A DNA stretch of 64,000 bases. It comes from Actinoplanes aureus (GTDB lineage Bacteria; Actinomycetota; Actinomycetes; Mycobacteriales; Micromonosporaceae). The position numbers and the translations under genes are program-made. The stretch is taken from the NCBI RefSeq assembly GCF_015704865.1, contig NZ_JADQTO010000016.1:1-64000 (forward strand). The letters run 5' to 3'. Below the pieces are notes generated by a model. That model was given only the letters and a program-made list of their open reading frames with translations, was not told the origin of the DNA and ran no database searches. This document shows positions 52,373 through 61,751 of this stretch, in pieces. Within the stretch, counting starts at the first letter, position 1, and every line of letters starts with the position of its first letter.

Positions 52373-52753
52373 TCAGGTCGCTACCAGTTCGTCGGCGAGG
52401 CGTTGCATCTGGCGGCGGGCCACGGCGAGGTTGCCGCGCACCCGGTCCAGCCACACGTAGAGCACCAGCCGGCTGTCGAACTCGGTCTGGACGATCCGTA
52501 GGAGGTGGTAGCCCCCGGCGGTGGTGATGATCAGATCTTCGAGCAGGTCGTGCGGTATGGCCGAGACGAACAGCGAGCGGCTGTTCGCGGCCTGGACCAC
52601 CTCGGCCGTACCGGCTGCCGCGGCCTCGTGATCCGAGTTGGGGGCGGCTCCGGTCGTGGCTACCGGGAAACCCGTGGTGTAGTCGACGATGCTGGCCCCG
52701 ACAGCGCCGGGGATCGTCATCGCCTCCTGTAGACAGTGGTCGACGCCGGGCAC
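52373..52753 (-). CDS. Roadblock/LC7 domain protein
   Basis: The 126-residue protein has VDHCLQEAMTIPGAVGASIVDYTTG and LVLYVWLDRVRGNLAVARRQM, a complete Roadblock fold resembling the gene at 50322. The GTG at 52751-52753 has GGAG eight bases upstream. It ends 14 bases before the DUF4388 gene, so the two are co-transcribed. Confidence 0.83.
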   Translation of the reverse strand: MPGVDHCLQEAMTIPGAVGASIVDYTTGFPVATTGAAPNSDHEAAAAGTAEVVQAANSRSLFVSAIPHDLLEDLIITTAGGYHLLRIVQTEFDSRLVLYVWLDRVRGNLAVARRQMQRLADELVAT

Positions 52754-52853
52754 TTCACTCCTTCGTTGCCCCGGTGACGTCCGGGTGCTCCCGCGCCGCC
52801 ACCGTGGGCCATCCTCCGGTGACACTGCGGCGACAAGTCGCACGTTTTGTGCG

Positions 52854-53363
52854 TCATGGTCCGGTCCTCGCGAGTGGACGGCGGCGTGACCGGCGTGGAC
52901 CGGGGACGGTCCGCAGCCGTACGGCCGTGACGTGCCCGATCGAGCCCAGCTCCACCGCGGCGACCTCACCCAGCCAGTGCCGTTCACCCGGCACGAACCG
53001 GGCCGGTGCGTGCGCCTGTTGCAGCAACTCGTGGGTGGCGTCGGCGATCACCGCCGCCACCCGCAGGCTCAGTTCGTTCTGTCCCAGACGGCCGTCCCGC
53101 AGCAGCACCCGGCCGACCTGGTGGGCGCCCCGGCCCTCGGCGTACGCGGCTCGCCACGTCTGCGGGGCGAGCCGGCCGGACGACACCAGCCGCTCACCGA
53201 GGCCGGGACGGGCCGGCGTCTCGGCGTAGGTGATGCGCCCGGCGATCAGATAGAGCACCCCACCCGGGGTGCCGCCGACATGCAGGGCGCCGGTACGGCC
53301 AGACTCGCCCAATTCGGTGAGCAGGCGCCGCATCGACGCGGTCGCCGGTGAACCTGGAATCAC
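52854..53363 (-). CDS. DUF4388 (PATAN-like) protein, short form
   Basis: The 169-residue protein is homologous to the first 155 residues of the 51342-52358 gene: LLTELGESGRTGALHVGG, GRITYAETPARPGLGERLVSSGRLA, GRVLLRDGRLGQNELSLRV and PARFVPGERHWLG align with it. The pair therefore looks duplicated, and this copy lacks the winged-helix part. It leads the cluster. The GTG start lies 120 bases from the divergent VOC gene, so a promoter for the cluster should be in that gap. Confidence 0.8.
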   Translation of the reverse strand: MIPGSPATASMRRLLTELGESGRTGALHVGGTPGGVLYLIAGRITYAETPARPGLGERLVSSGRLAPQTWRAAYAEGRGAHQVGRVLLRDGRLGQNELSLRVAAVIADATHELLQQAHAPARFVPGERHWLGEVAAVELGSIGHVTAVRLRTVPGPRRSRRRPLARTGP

Positions 53364-53483
53364 GGAACGTCATCCTGAGCTTCATCGAGACTCGTCGTCG
53401 CACGGCGGGTGCGCTGTTCGGTTCCGGGTCACCCGCCCGGGTCGCGTAACGTGACCGCCATAAATGTCGATCTGGGAGGTTTC

Positions 53484-53834
53484 ATGCCCGTCCGGTGGGA
53501 GCAGATTGTGGTGGACGCGCAGGACCCGCCACGGCTGGCGCGGTGGTGGGCCGAGGCGCTCGGCTACGTGATCGTGAACGAGGCGCCGGACGAGGTGGAG
53601 ATCCGCCGTACCCCGGACGAGCTGCCCGGTCTGTTGTTCACGCCGGTGCCGGACGTCAAGGTGGTCAAGAACCGGCTGCACATCGACCTGCGCCCGGACG
53701 ACCAGGAGTCCGAGGTCGAGCGGCTGGTAGACATGGGCGCCCGCCCGGTCGACGTCGGTCAGGGCGACGTCAGCTGGGTGACACTCGCCGACCCCGAAGG
53801 TAACGAGTTCTGCGTGCTCGGTTCCAAGTCCTGA
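53484..53834 (+). CDS. VOC (glyoxalase/bleomycin-resistance-like) superfamily protein
   Basis: The 116-residue protein has a single glyoxalase-like betaalphabetabetabeta half (WEQIVVDAQDPPRLARWWAEALGY) and the family ending DPEGNEFCVLG. GGGAGG precedes the ATG at 53484. Substrate unknown. Its last 76 bases overlap the convergent chemoreceptor gene. Confidence 0.85.
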   Translation: MPVRWEQIVVDAQDPPRLARWWAEALGYVIVNEAPDEVEIRRTPDELPGLLFTPVPDVKVVKNRLHIDLRPDDQESEVERLVDMGARPVDVGQGDVSWVTLADPEGNEFCVLGSKS

Positions 53835-55417
53835 TAGCGGAACTGACCGATGAGTGAGCGGATGTCGTCCGCGGCGCCGCTCACCAGCTCGGCCGAGTGC
53901 CGGGTGGTGTTCGCGCCCTCCGCGGTGAACGCGCTCGACTCGGTGATGTGCGAGACGGTGCCACTGATCTGGGTGGCCGCCGCCGAGACCGCACCCACGT
54001 TGCGGGCCATCAGATCGGTGGTGGCTGCCTGCTCCGCGACCGCGACGGCGATCGCACGCTGACCGTCGTCGATCCGATTGATGATCGAACCGATCGCCTG
54101 GATCGCCTCGGCGGTGCCCGTCGTCATCTCCTGGATCGCCATGATCTTCGCGGTGATCTCGCCGGTCGCCTGCGCGGTCTCCTGCGCCAGATCCTTCACC
54201 TCGGTGGCGACCACCGCGAAACCCGCGCCGGCGTGACCGGCCCGGGCCGCCTCGATGCTGGCGTTCAACGCCAGCAGATTCGTCTGCTCCGCGATTTTCG
54301 TGATCATCCGGACGATGTCGCCGACCTCCTGGCTCGCCTCGCTCAACCGGGCCACCGCCGCGGCGGTCTGGTTCGCGCTCTGCGTGGCCTCGTTCGTCGT
54401 GGACGCGGCCGACGACGCCTGCTTCGCGATCTCCCGGATCGAGGCGGAGAGCTGCTCGGTCGCGGTCATCATGTCGCTCACCGAGCCGGAGACGTGACCG
54501 GCCGAACTGTCGGCGCTACGGGCCTGGGACGAGGTCCGCTCCGCGGAGCTGTCCAGCTCCCCGGCGAGCGTTTGCAACTCGGCGCTCGCCTCACTCAGCG
54601 TGTCGACCCGGGCGGCGGTCGCCGCGACCGTGCTCTGCAACGCGGTCATGGCCTCGTTCAGCGCCTCCGCCATCTCGCCGAACTCGTCCCGGTTGACCAC
54701 CGGAGCCCGTACCGTCAGATCCCGGTTCGCCAGCGTGCGCAGCGTCTCCCGCATGCCGCGCAGTGGCCGGCGGATCGCCCGGATGGTCAGCAGGCATACG
54801 ACCACCGTCAACAGGTTCGCCACGCCGGCCGCCCATTGGATGAACGTCGTGCTGGACTCCGAGGTCTCCCGGCCCCGCTCACTGGCCGCGGTCACCTCCG
54901 CGAACACCCGGTCGTCCAGCGCGCCGAGGCTCTCCTCCAGCGCTCCGTAGGTCTCCAGGAACCCGGCCAGCGACCGCCGGGCCGCCGCCGGGTCGGTTGC
55001 CGCGGCGGCCACCGTCTCGGCGGCCGAACCGGCGTACTCGACCACCTGCGGCCGGGCTTGCGCGTAGTCCGCCCGCAGCGCCACCGGCGCGAGCGCGGCC
55101 GCCGCGTCGAACTTCTCGATCATCGTCCGGCCGTGCTCGGACACCTCCTCGACGCCGTACTCCGTACGCTGCGCCGCGGTCGTGGCAACCATCGCGGACA
55201 TGACGTCGGCCTTCAACGCGTCGTGCATCATGTCCGCGTTCCACTGGTTGCTCATCGCCGCGCTGATCGAGGCGATTTCCGTGTTCGCCCCGCTCTGATC
55301 GTCCGCGTTACGGACCGCGAACCCGGTGACCAGGGCCACCGAGAAGAGGCCGGCCGCCCCCAGGATGAGCAGCCGTCCGACGATGCTGACGCCGGGACGG
55401 CGGGAAACGGACTCCAC
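53759..55417 (-). CDS. Methyl-accepting chemotaxis protein
   Basis: The 552-residue receptor has TM1 (about residues 12-33), a helical extracytoplasmic sensor of about 160 residues, TM2 (about 195-215), a HAMP domain and an MA signalling domain whose tip reads EIAEQTNLLALNASIEAARAG. The sensor looks like a four-helix bundle with unknown ligand. No cheA, cheW or flagellar gene is in the window. Its long 3' end overlaps the VOC gene. The GTG at 55415-55417 was chosen. Confidence 0.92.
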   Translation of the reverse strand: MESVSRRPGVSIVGRLLILGAAGLFSVALVTGFAVRNADDQSGANTEIASISAAMSNQWNADMMHDALKADVMSAMVATTAAQRTEYGVEEVSEHGRTMIEKFDAAAALAPVALRADYAQARPQVVEYAGSAAETVAAAATDPAAARRSLAGFLETYGALEESLGALDDRVFAEVTAASERGRETSESSTTFIQWAAGVANLLTVVVCLLTIRAIRRPLRGMRETLRTLANRDLTVRAPVVNRDEFGEMAEALNEAMTALQSTVAATAARVDTLSEASAELQTLAGELDSSAERTSSQARSADSSAGHVSGSVSDMMTATEQLSASIREIAKQASSAASTTNEATQSANQTAAAVARLSEASQEVGDIVRMITKIAEQTNLLALNASIEAARAGHAGAGFAVVATEVKDLAQETAQATGEITAKIMAIQEMTTGTAEAIQAIGSIINRIDDGQRAIAVAVAEQAATTDLMARNVGAVSAAATQISGTVSHITESSAFTAEGANTTRHSAELVSGAADDIRSLIGQFRYQDLEPSTQNSLPSGSASVTQLTSP

Positions 55418-55461
55418 GCTTGACCCATCGGCAACCTGGACATCCGGCTTAGGGTGAGATC

Positions 55462-56676
55462 ATGACGGCCGCCGACGCCCAGCGGTGGGCATCCGAACCC
55501 ACCAAGGACAGTGGGTACGGGCGCACGCCGTACCAGCGGGATCGAGCCCGGGTGCTGCACTCGGCCGGGTTCCGCCGGCTGGCGGCCAAGACCCAGGTGC
55601 ACACCGCCGGGTCGGACGACTTTCTGCGTACCCGGCTCACCCACTCCCTCGAGGTCGCGCAGATCTCCCGCGAGATGGGCGCCCGGCTCGGCTGCGACCC
55701 GGACGTGGTGGACGTGGCCGGACTCGCCCACGACCTCGGTCATCCGCCGTTCGGGCACAACGGCGAGGCCGCCCTGGACGCCGTCGCCGGAGCGTGCGGC
55801 GGCTTCGAGGGCAACGCCCAGACCCTGCGGGTGGTCACCCGGCTGGAGGCCAAGGTCCCCGGCGCCGGCCTCAACCTGACCCGGGCCACCCTCGACGCCT
55901 GCTCCAAGTACCCGTGGTTCCGCAAGCCCGGCAGCCGCAAGTTCGGTGTCTACGCCGACGACCGGCCGGTCTTCGAGTGGCTGCGCAAGCCCCGCACCGA
56001 CGAGCGGCGGTGCCTGGAGGCGCAGGTCATGGACTGGGCCGACGACGTCGCCTACTCCGTGCACGACGTCGAGGACGGGATACACGGCAACTACCTGAAG
56101 CTGCGGCCGCTGCTGCACGACCCGGACGAGCGTGCCGCCCTCTGCGCCGACGTGGCCGCCACCTACTCCGGCGAGAGCCCCGACGACCTGGGCGCCGCAC
56201 TGGATCAGCTGCTGGCCGGCCCGGTGGTGGCAGCCGTGGCCGACTACGACGGCGGCTATCCGGCCCAGGTCGCACTCAAACGGATGACCAGCGTGCTGAC
56301 CGGCCGGTTCGTCTCGTCCGCGGTCGGTGCCACGCACAGCCGGTTCGGCACCGACCCGATGCGCCGCTACGACGCCGACCTCGTGGTTCCCCGTACGGTG
56401 CGGGACCAGTGCGCCCTGCTCAAAGGCATGGCGTTCCGCTACGTGATGCGACCCCGGGCCGCCGAGGGCTGGTACGAGGAGCAGCGCACCATCCTGGCCG
56501 AGCTGGTGGAGGCGCTCACGCGTACCCCGGAAAGGTTGGATCCGCTCTTTCGGCCGCAGCATGCGGCCGCCGCCGATGATGCCGCCGCCCTCCGTGTGGT
56601 GATCGACCAGGTGGCGTCGCTCACCGATCCCGCCGCGGTGGCCTGGCACCGGACCCTGGTGGCGGCCCGCCGATAG
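55462..56676 (+). CDS. dgt: Deoxyguanosinetriphosphate triphosphohydrolase-like protein
   Basis: The 404-residue HD-domain protein has the metal site H61, H90-D91 (LAHDLGHPPFGH) and the downstream Asp in MDWADDVAYSVHD. It hydrolyses dNTPs to nucleosides and triphosphate; substrate preference is unknown. It lies 11 bases before dnaG, an arrangement common in actinomycetes. Confidence 0.93.
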   Translation: MTAADAQRWASEPTKDSGYGRTPYQRDRARVLHSAGFRRLAAKTQVHTAGSDDFLRTRLTHSLEVAQISREMGARLGCDPDVVDVAGLAHDLGHPPFGHNGEAALDAVAGACGGFEGNAQTLRVVTRLEAKVPGAGLNLTRATLDACSKYPWFRKPGSRKFGVYADDRPVFEWLRKPRTDERRCLEAQVMDWADDVAYSVHDVEDGIHGNYLKLRPLLHDPDERAALCADVAATYSGESPDDLGAALDQLLAGPVVAAVADYDGGYPAQVALKRMTSVLTGRFVSSAVGATHSRFGTDPMRRYDADLVVPRTVRDQCALLKGMAFRYVMRPRAAEGWYEEQRTILAELVEALTRTPERLDPLFRPQHAAAADDAAALRVVIDQVASLTDPAAVAWHRTLVAARR

Positions 56677-56687
56677 CGCGAGGCAGG

Positions 56688-59531
56688 ATGTATGCCGTGG
56701 CGGGCAGGGTCAAGGACGAGGACATCGCACTGGTCCGTGACCGGAGCTCGATCGTCGACGTGATCAGCGAGACGGTTACGCTGCGGTCGGCCGGTGGCGG
56801 CAACCTGAAGGGGCTGTGCCCTTTCCACGACGAGAAGACTCCGTCGTTCAACGTGTCACCCGCCCGAAATGTGTACTTCTGTCTGGCGGGCGAGACGAGG
56901 GTCATCACCGACCAGGGAATTCGTGAGATTCGAGAGCTCGCCGGTGGGCGGCACCGGATCATCACGACGCACGGCCGTTTCGTGGAGGCACCGTTTCACT
57001 CTTTCGGTGAACAGGCGCTCGTCCATCTGAAGTTGACTCGCAACGGCCAGAAGAAGACGATCCGGGCTACCGGTAACCATCGCTGGTTCGTCCGTGGTCG
57101 TACGGGTGACAAACGCATCGAGCGCACGACGGCGGAACTGCGTCCCGGCGATCGCCTGGCTCACGTGTTTCCTCGTGCGCTCGCGACCCGTGACGGTGGT
57201 CATCGTCTGACCCCATCACCGTTCGGCATCGCGCGAGGCATCGTCTTCGGCGATGGAACTCTTCTCAACCGCGGCAGTATCGCCGTCCTTTACGGGAACA
57301 AGGATCAGGAACTGCTGAAGTGGTTCCCGCTGAACGACAGTTACGTGGCCGACGACCGGGTCACAGTCACCGATCTGCCTGCGTACTTCAAAACCGAGCT
57401 GCCTCCGCTGACCGAGTCGCTCTCTTACCTGTACGGCTGGCTTGCCGGGTATTTCGCGGCTGACGGTGACGTCGCCGCCGATGGCTGCATCTCGCTGAAC
57501 TCAGCGCATCGTGAGCATCTCGACTACGTCCGGGACATCTGCACGCGCATCGGAGTCGGTACCTACGGGATCCGTGAGTACGTCCGGACTGGCTTCCCCA
57601 CCGCGCAGCGGCCGAATGGGGAGGTCGGGTACACCACGCCGATCTACCGGCTGACCCTCATGGGCGCGGACCTCCTCGAGGATTTCTTTCTGATCTCGGC
57701 GCACCGCGACCGTTTCCGGGCAGCGCGCAAGAAGTACGAGCGCCGCGGATGGGTCGTCGAAGCGATCGAGGACCACGGCGAAGTCGAGGAAGTCTTCTGC
57801 CCGGTGGTCGACGGCACGCATGCTTTCGTCCTCGAGGACAACATCCTCACCGGTAACTGTCACGGCTGTGGGCAGGGTGGCGACGCCATCAAGTTCCTGA
57901 TGGACGCGGAGCATCTCTCGTTCATCGAGTCGGTGGAGCGGCTCGCCGGCAAGGCCGGCATCCAGCTGCGCTACGACACCGACTCGGGCGGGCCGCCGCA
58001 GCCGCGCCCGCAGGCCGGGCAGAAGCAGCGGCTGCTGGCGGCGCACACCGCGGCGGTCGAGTTCTACCGGGACCAGCTGGGTTCGCCGGGCGCGCGCAAG
58101 GCGCGCGAGTTCCTGGCCGAGCGTGGCTTCGGCCGCGACGCCGCGGAGAAGTACGGCTGCGGCTTCGCGCCGGACAGCTGGGACGCGCTCGCCAAGCACC
58201 TGCGGATGAAGGGCTTCAACGCCGAGGAGCTGACCGCGGCCGGGCTCTGCAAGCCGGCCCGCTCGGGTTCGCTGATCGACCGGTTCCGGCGGCGGCTGCT
58301 GTGGCCGATCCGGGACGTGAGCGGTGACGTGATCGGGTTCGGCGCGCGCAAGCTGTTCGAGGACGACGACGGCCCGAAGTATCTGAACACGCCCGAGACG
58401 CCGATCTACAAGAAGTCGCACGTGCTATACGGCCTCGACCACGCGAAGCGGGAGATCGCCAAGCGCGGCCGGGCGGTGATCGTCGAGGGTTACACCGACG
58501 TGATGGCCTGCCACGAGGCCGGCGAGCCGACCGCGGTGGCGACCTGCGGCACGGCGTTCGGCATCGACCACATCCAGGTGCTGCGCCGGCTGCTGATGGA
58601 CAGCGACAGCTTCACCGGCGAGATCATCTACACCTTCGACGGGGACGCGGCCGGGCAGAAGGCGGCGTTGCGGGCGTTCGAGGAGGATCAGCGGTTCGTC
58701 GGGCGTACCTTCATCGCGGTCTCTCCCGACAACATGGACCCGTGCGAGCTGCGGCTGGCCAAGGGCGATCTCGCGGTCCGCGACATGATCGCCGGCCGGG
58801 AGCCCCTGGTGGACTTCGCGCTGCGGCAGACTCTCGCCAAATTCGATCTCGACACGGTGGAAGGCCGGGTCGAGGCCATGCGGCGCGCCGCGCCGCTGGT
58901 GGCCAAGATCAAAGACCGGGAAAAGCGTCCGGAGTACGCGCGAAAGCTCGCCGGTGATCTCGGCATGGATCTCGATCCGGTGCAGCGGGCGGTGAACAAC
59001 GCGGTGCGCGGTGAGTCGGCTCCCGCGCCGCGCCGCGGTACCCAGTCGTCGGCCGTCGACTCGCCGCAGCGGCTGGTCGAGCGGGAGGCGCTGAAGCTGG
59101 CGCTGCAGGAGCCGGTGCTGGCCGGGCCGATGTTCGACGCGCTCGGCCCGGAGAACTACGGCGACTCGGTCCTGCAGGCGGTCCGTGAGGCGGTGACCCA
59201 GGCCGGCGGGGCGTCCTCGGCCACCGGCGGCGCGGTCTGGATCGAGAAGGTTCGCGACGCGTGCGCCGACCTGGGCGGTCAGGTGCTGGTCAGCGAACTG
59301 GCGGTCGAGCCGCTCTACGTCGACGGGTCGGTCGACCCGCGATATGTGCAGGTCACCCTGGCCCGGTTGCAGGGCGGCGCGCTGGCCACCCGGGTCCGGG
59401 ATCTCAAGTCCAAGGTGCAGCGGCTCAACCCGGTGACGCACAAGGATCAGTACCTCGCCCTGGCCGGGGAGCTCTTCTCGCTGGAACAGCAGGCTCGGGC
59501 CCTGCGTGAACAGGCGGCAGGTGGATTGTGA
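56688..59531 (+). CDS. dnaG: DNA primase DnaG interrupted by an in-frame intein
   Basis: Primase makes RNA primers for DNA replication. The 947-residue precursor is 326 residues longer than the ~621-residue mature protein. The N-terminal zinc finger starts normally (C44-PF-H47) and runs to NVYF64. The intein (residues 65-390) follows, and the finger resumes at C391-HG-C394 with GQGGDAIKFL. The catalytic core follows with SGDVIGFGARKLF and the Toprim motifs VIVEGYTDVMA and FDGDAAGQKAA. The helicase-binding C-terminus is intact. A GTG at 56697 (MAGRVKDEDIAL) is the more homology-like start; the ATG was kept because GAGG precedes it. Confidence 0.96.
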   Translation: MYAVAGRVKDEDIALVRDRSSIVDVISETVTLRSAGGGNLKGLCPFHDEKTPSFNVSPARNVYFCLAGETRVITDQGIREIRELAGGRHRIITTHGRFVEAPFHSFGEQALVHLKLTRNGQKKTIRATGNHRWFVRGRTGDKRIERTTAELRPGDRLAHVFPRALATRDGGHRLTPSPFGIARGIVFGDGTLLNRGSIAVLYGNKDQELLKWFPLNDSYVADDRVTVTDLPAYFKTELPPLTESLSYLYGWLAGYFAADGDVAADGCISLNSAHREHLDYVRDICTRIGVGTYGIREYVRTGFPTAQRPNGEVGYTTPIYRLTLMGADLLEDFFLISAHRDRFRAARKKYERRGWVVEAIEDHGEVEEVFCPVVDGTHAFVLEDNILTGNCHGCGQGGDAIKFLMDAEHLSFIESVERLAGKAGIQLRYDTDSGGPPQPRPQAGQKQRLLAAHTAAVEFYRDQLGSPGARKAREFLAERGFGRDAAEKYGCGFAPDSWDALAKHLRMKGFNAEELTAAGLCKPARSGSLIDRFRRRLLWPIRDVSGDVIGFGARKLFEDDDGPKYLNTPETPIYKKSHVLYGLDHAKREIAKRGRAVIVEGYTDVMACHEAGEPTAVATCGTAFGIDHIQVLRRLLMDSDSFTGEIIYTFDGDAAGQKAALRAFEEDQRFVGRTFIAVSPDNMDPCELRLAKGDLAVRDMIAGREPLVDFALRQTLAKFDLDTVEGRVEAMRRAAPLVAKIKDREKRPEYARKLAGDLGMDLDPVQRAVNNAVRGESAPAPRRGTQSSAVDSPQRLVEREALKLALQEPVLAGPMFDALGPENYGDSVLQAVREAVTQAGGASSATGGAVWIEKVRDACADLGGQVLVSELAVEPLYVDGSVDPRYVQVTLARLQGGALATRVRDLKSKVQRLNPVTHKDQYLALAGELFSLEQQARALREQAAGGL
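56880..57857 (+). mobile_element. 326-residue mini-LAGLIDADG intein inserted in the DnaG zinc finger
   Basis: The insert begins with Cys65 (CLAGETRVITD, block A). It has block B T128-G-N-H131 and two LAGLIDADG-type endonuclease motifs: ARGIVFGDGT (182-191) and WLAGYFAADGDV (251-262). Near its end are block F (VFCPVVDGTHAFVLED) and a C-terminal NILTGN, ending in Asn390 before the +1 Cys391. The penultimate residue is Gly389 where most inteins have His. Sampled lines inside the insert are 55-57% GC against about 78% just after it, so it was probably acquired horizontally. Removal leaves a normal C-HG-C zinc finger. Splicing is inferred from these motifs. Confidence 0.93.
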
Positions 59532-60058
59532 AACTCTTCCGACGGCGTCCCTCGTTGCCGGCGAACTCGCGCCCTCCGCTGGATCCGGACGAGCGGGTGC
59601 TGGCCTGGTGCTCGGTGGCCGAGTCGCCCGACGACGTCGTGGTGGCCACCAACCGGGGGCTCTGGCTGCCGTCCGGGGTGGAGCGGCTCGGCTGGCACGA
59701 GATCCACAAGGCCGCCTGGTCCGGGCGCGAGCTGCGGATCACGCCGGCCGAGGTGTCCGAGGAGCGCGACGGGTACACCGTGCTGGTGGACGGTCCGGCG
59801 GTGTCGTTCCTGCTCCTCGAGCCGGGGGAGCTGCCGGACCAGGTGCGGACCCGGGTGACGCGGTCGGTCGCGTACACCACGCATCACGTTCTGTCGGAGG
59901 GCGCGGTCCGGGTGGTCGGCCGCCGGGTGAGCGGGCGGGACGGGCTGAGCTGGGCGGTCCGCTACGACACGGGTACGCCGGCCGAGCACCCCGAGGTGGT
60001 CGGGGCGACCGACGAACTGGTCGGCGCCGCGCGGGATTCTGTCGTACCCCCTCCGTAG
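59528..60058 (+). CDS. Conserved protein coupled to dnaG, unknown function
   Basis: I do not recognise this 176-residue protein. It looks soluble and beta-rich (RVLAWCSVAESPDDVVVATNRGLWLP, LGWHEIHKAAWSG), which suggests a PH-like or phosphatase-accessory fold, but there is no clear catalytic motif. The GTG start overlaps the dnaG stop by three bases, and a GTG-start ABC gene follows 10 bases later. Confidence 0.6.
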   Translation: MKLFRRRPSLPANSRPPLDPDERVLAWCSVAESPDDVVVATNRGLWLPSGVERLGWHEIHKAAWSGRELRITPAEVSEERDGYTVLVDGPAVSFLLLEPGELPDQVRTRVTRSVAYTTHHVLSEGAVRVVGRRVSGRDGLSWAVRYDTGTPAEHPEVVGATDELVGAARDSVVPPP

Positions 60059-60068
60059 GGTCGCAGGG

Positions 60069-60994
<926 letters not shown>

Positions 60995-60995
<1 letters not shown>

Positions 60996-61750
60996 TGACC
61001 GCCTCGGCGTATGTTCTGGAGTACCACCTGGTCAACTACCGCCGGACGTGGCGGGCGAGCGCGCTCTCCACGCTGGTGCTGCCGCTGCTCACCATGCTCG
61101 GCTTCGGCATCGGCGTGGGCGGTTACGTCACCGCCGGTGTCGACGGCGTCGACTATCTGGACTGGCTGGTGCCGGGCCTGATCGCGTCGGCCGCCGTGCA
61201 GACCGCGATCGGTGAGTCCACCTGGCCGGTGCTGAGCTACTTCGAGTGGTTGAAGGTCTATTTCGCGCAGGCCGCCGCGCCGCTGCGGGTCGCCGACATC
61301 GTCACCGGGCACCTGGCCTTCATGCTGTTCCGGGTGCTGCTCAGCGCCGGCGCGTTTCTGCTGGTGGCGGCGTTCTTCGGGACGTTGCACTCGTTGTGGG
61401 CGGTGGCCGTGCTGCCGATCTCGGCGCTGACCGGGCTGGCCGTGGCGGCGCCGGTGATGGCGTACAGCGCCAGTGTCACCAGCGACAGCTATCTGGCGAT
61501 CCTGATGCGGTTCGCGGTGCTGCCCATGTCGCTCTTCTCCGGGGTGTTCTTCCCCATCGAGTCGCTGGGGCTGTTGCGCTGGGTGGCATACGTGTTGCCG
61601 CTCTGGCACGGGGTGGACCTGTCGCGGGCCGCCACGCTGGGCGTCTCACCGGGGTGGGACGGGTTGTGGCAGCTCCTCTACCTGCTGGGCTGGGGAGCGG
61701 CCGGGTGGTCTCTGGCGGTTCGGCGATTCGGTAAGCGGCTGGTGGTGTGA
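60995..61750 (+). CDS. ABC-2 type transporter permease
   Basis: The 251-residue protein has six membrane helices and the ABC-2 pattern LEYHLVNYRRTWRASALSTLVLPLL. It pairs with the ATPase and with the second permease one base downstream. Together they look like an exporter of a lipid or hydrophobic drug; the substrate is unknown. Confidence 0.9.
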
Positions 61751-61751
61751 C

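Noticed and set aside
56880..57857. Intein region as a separate gene or sequencing error
   Set aside because: The frame is continuous through both junctions, and splice-site residues, blocks A, B, F and both endonuclease motifs are in the expected order, so an in-frame intein is the better explanation.
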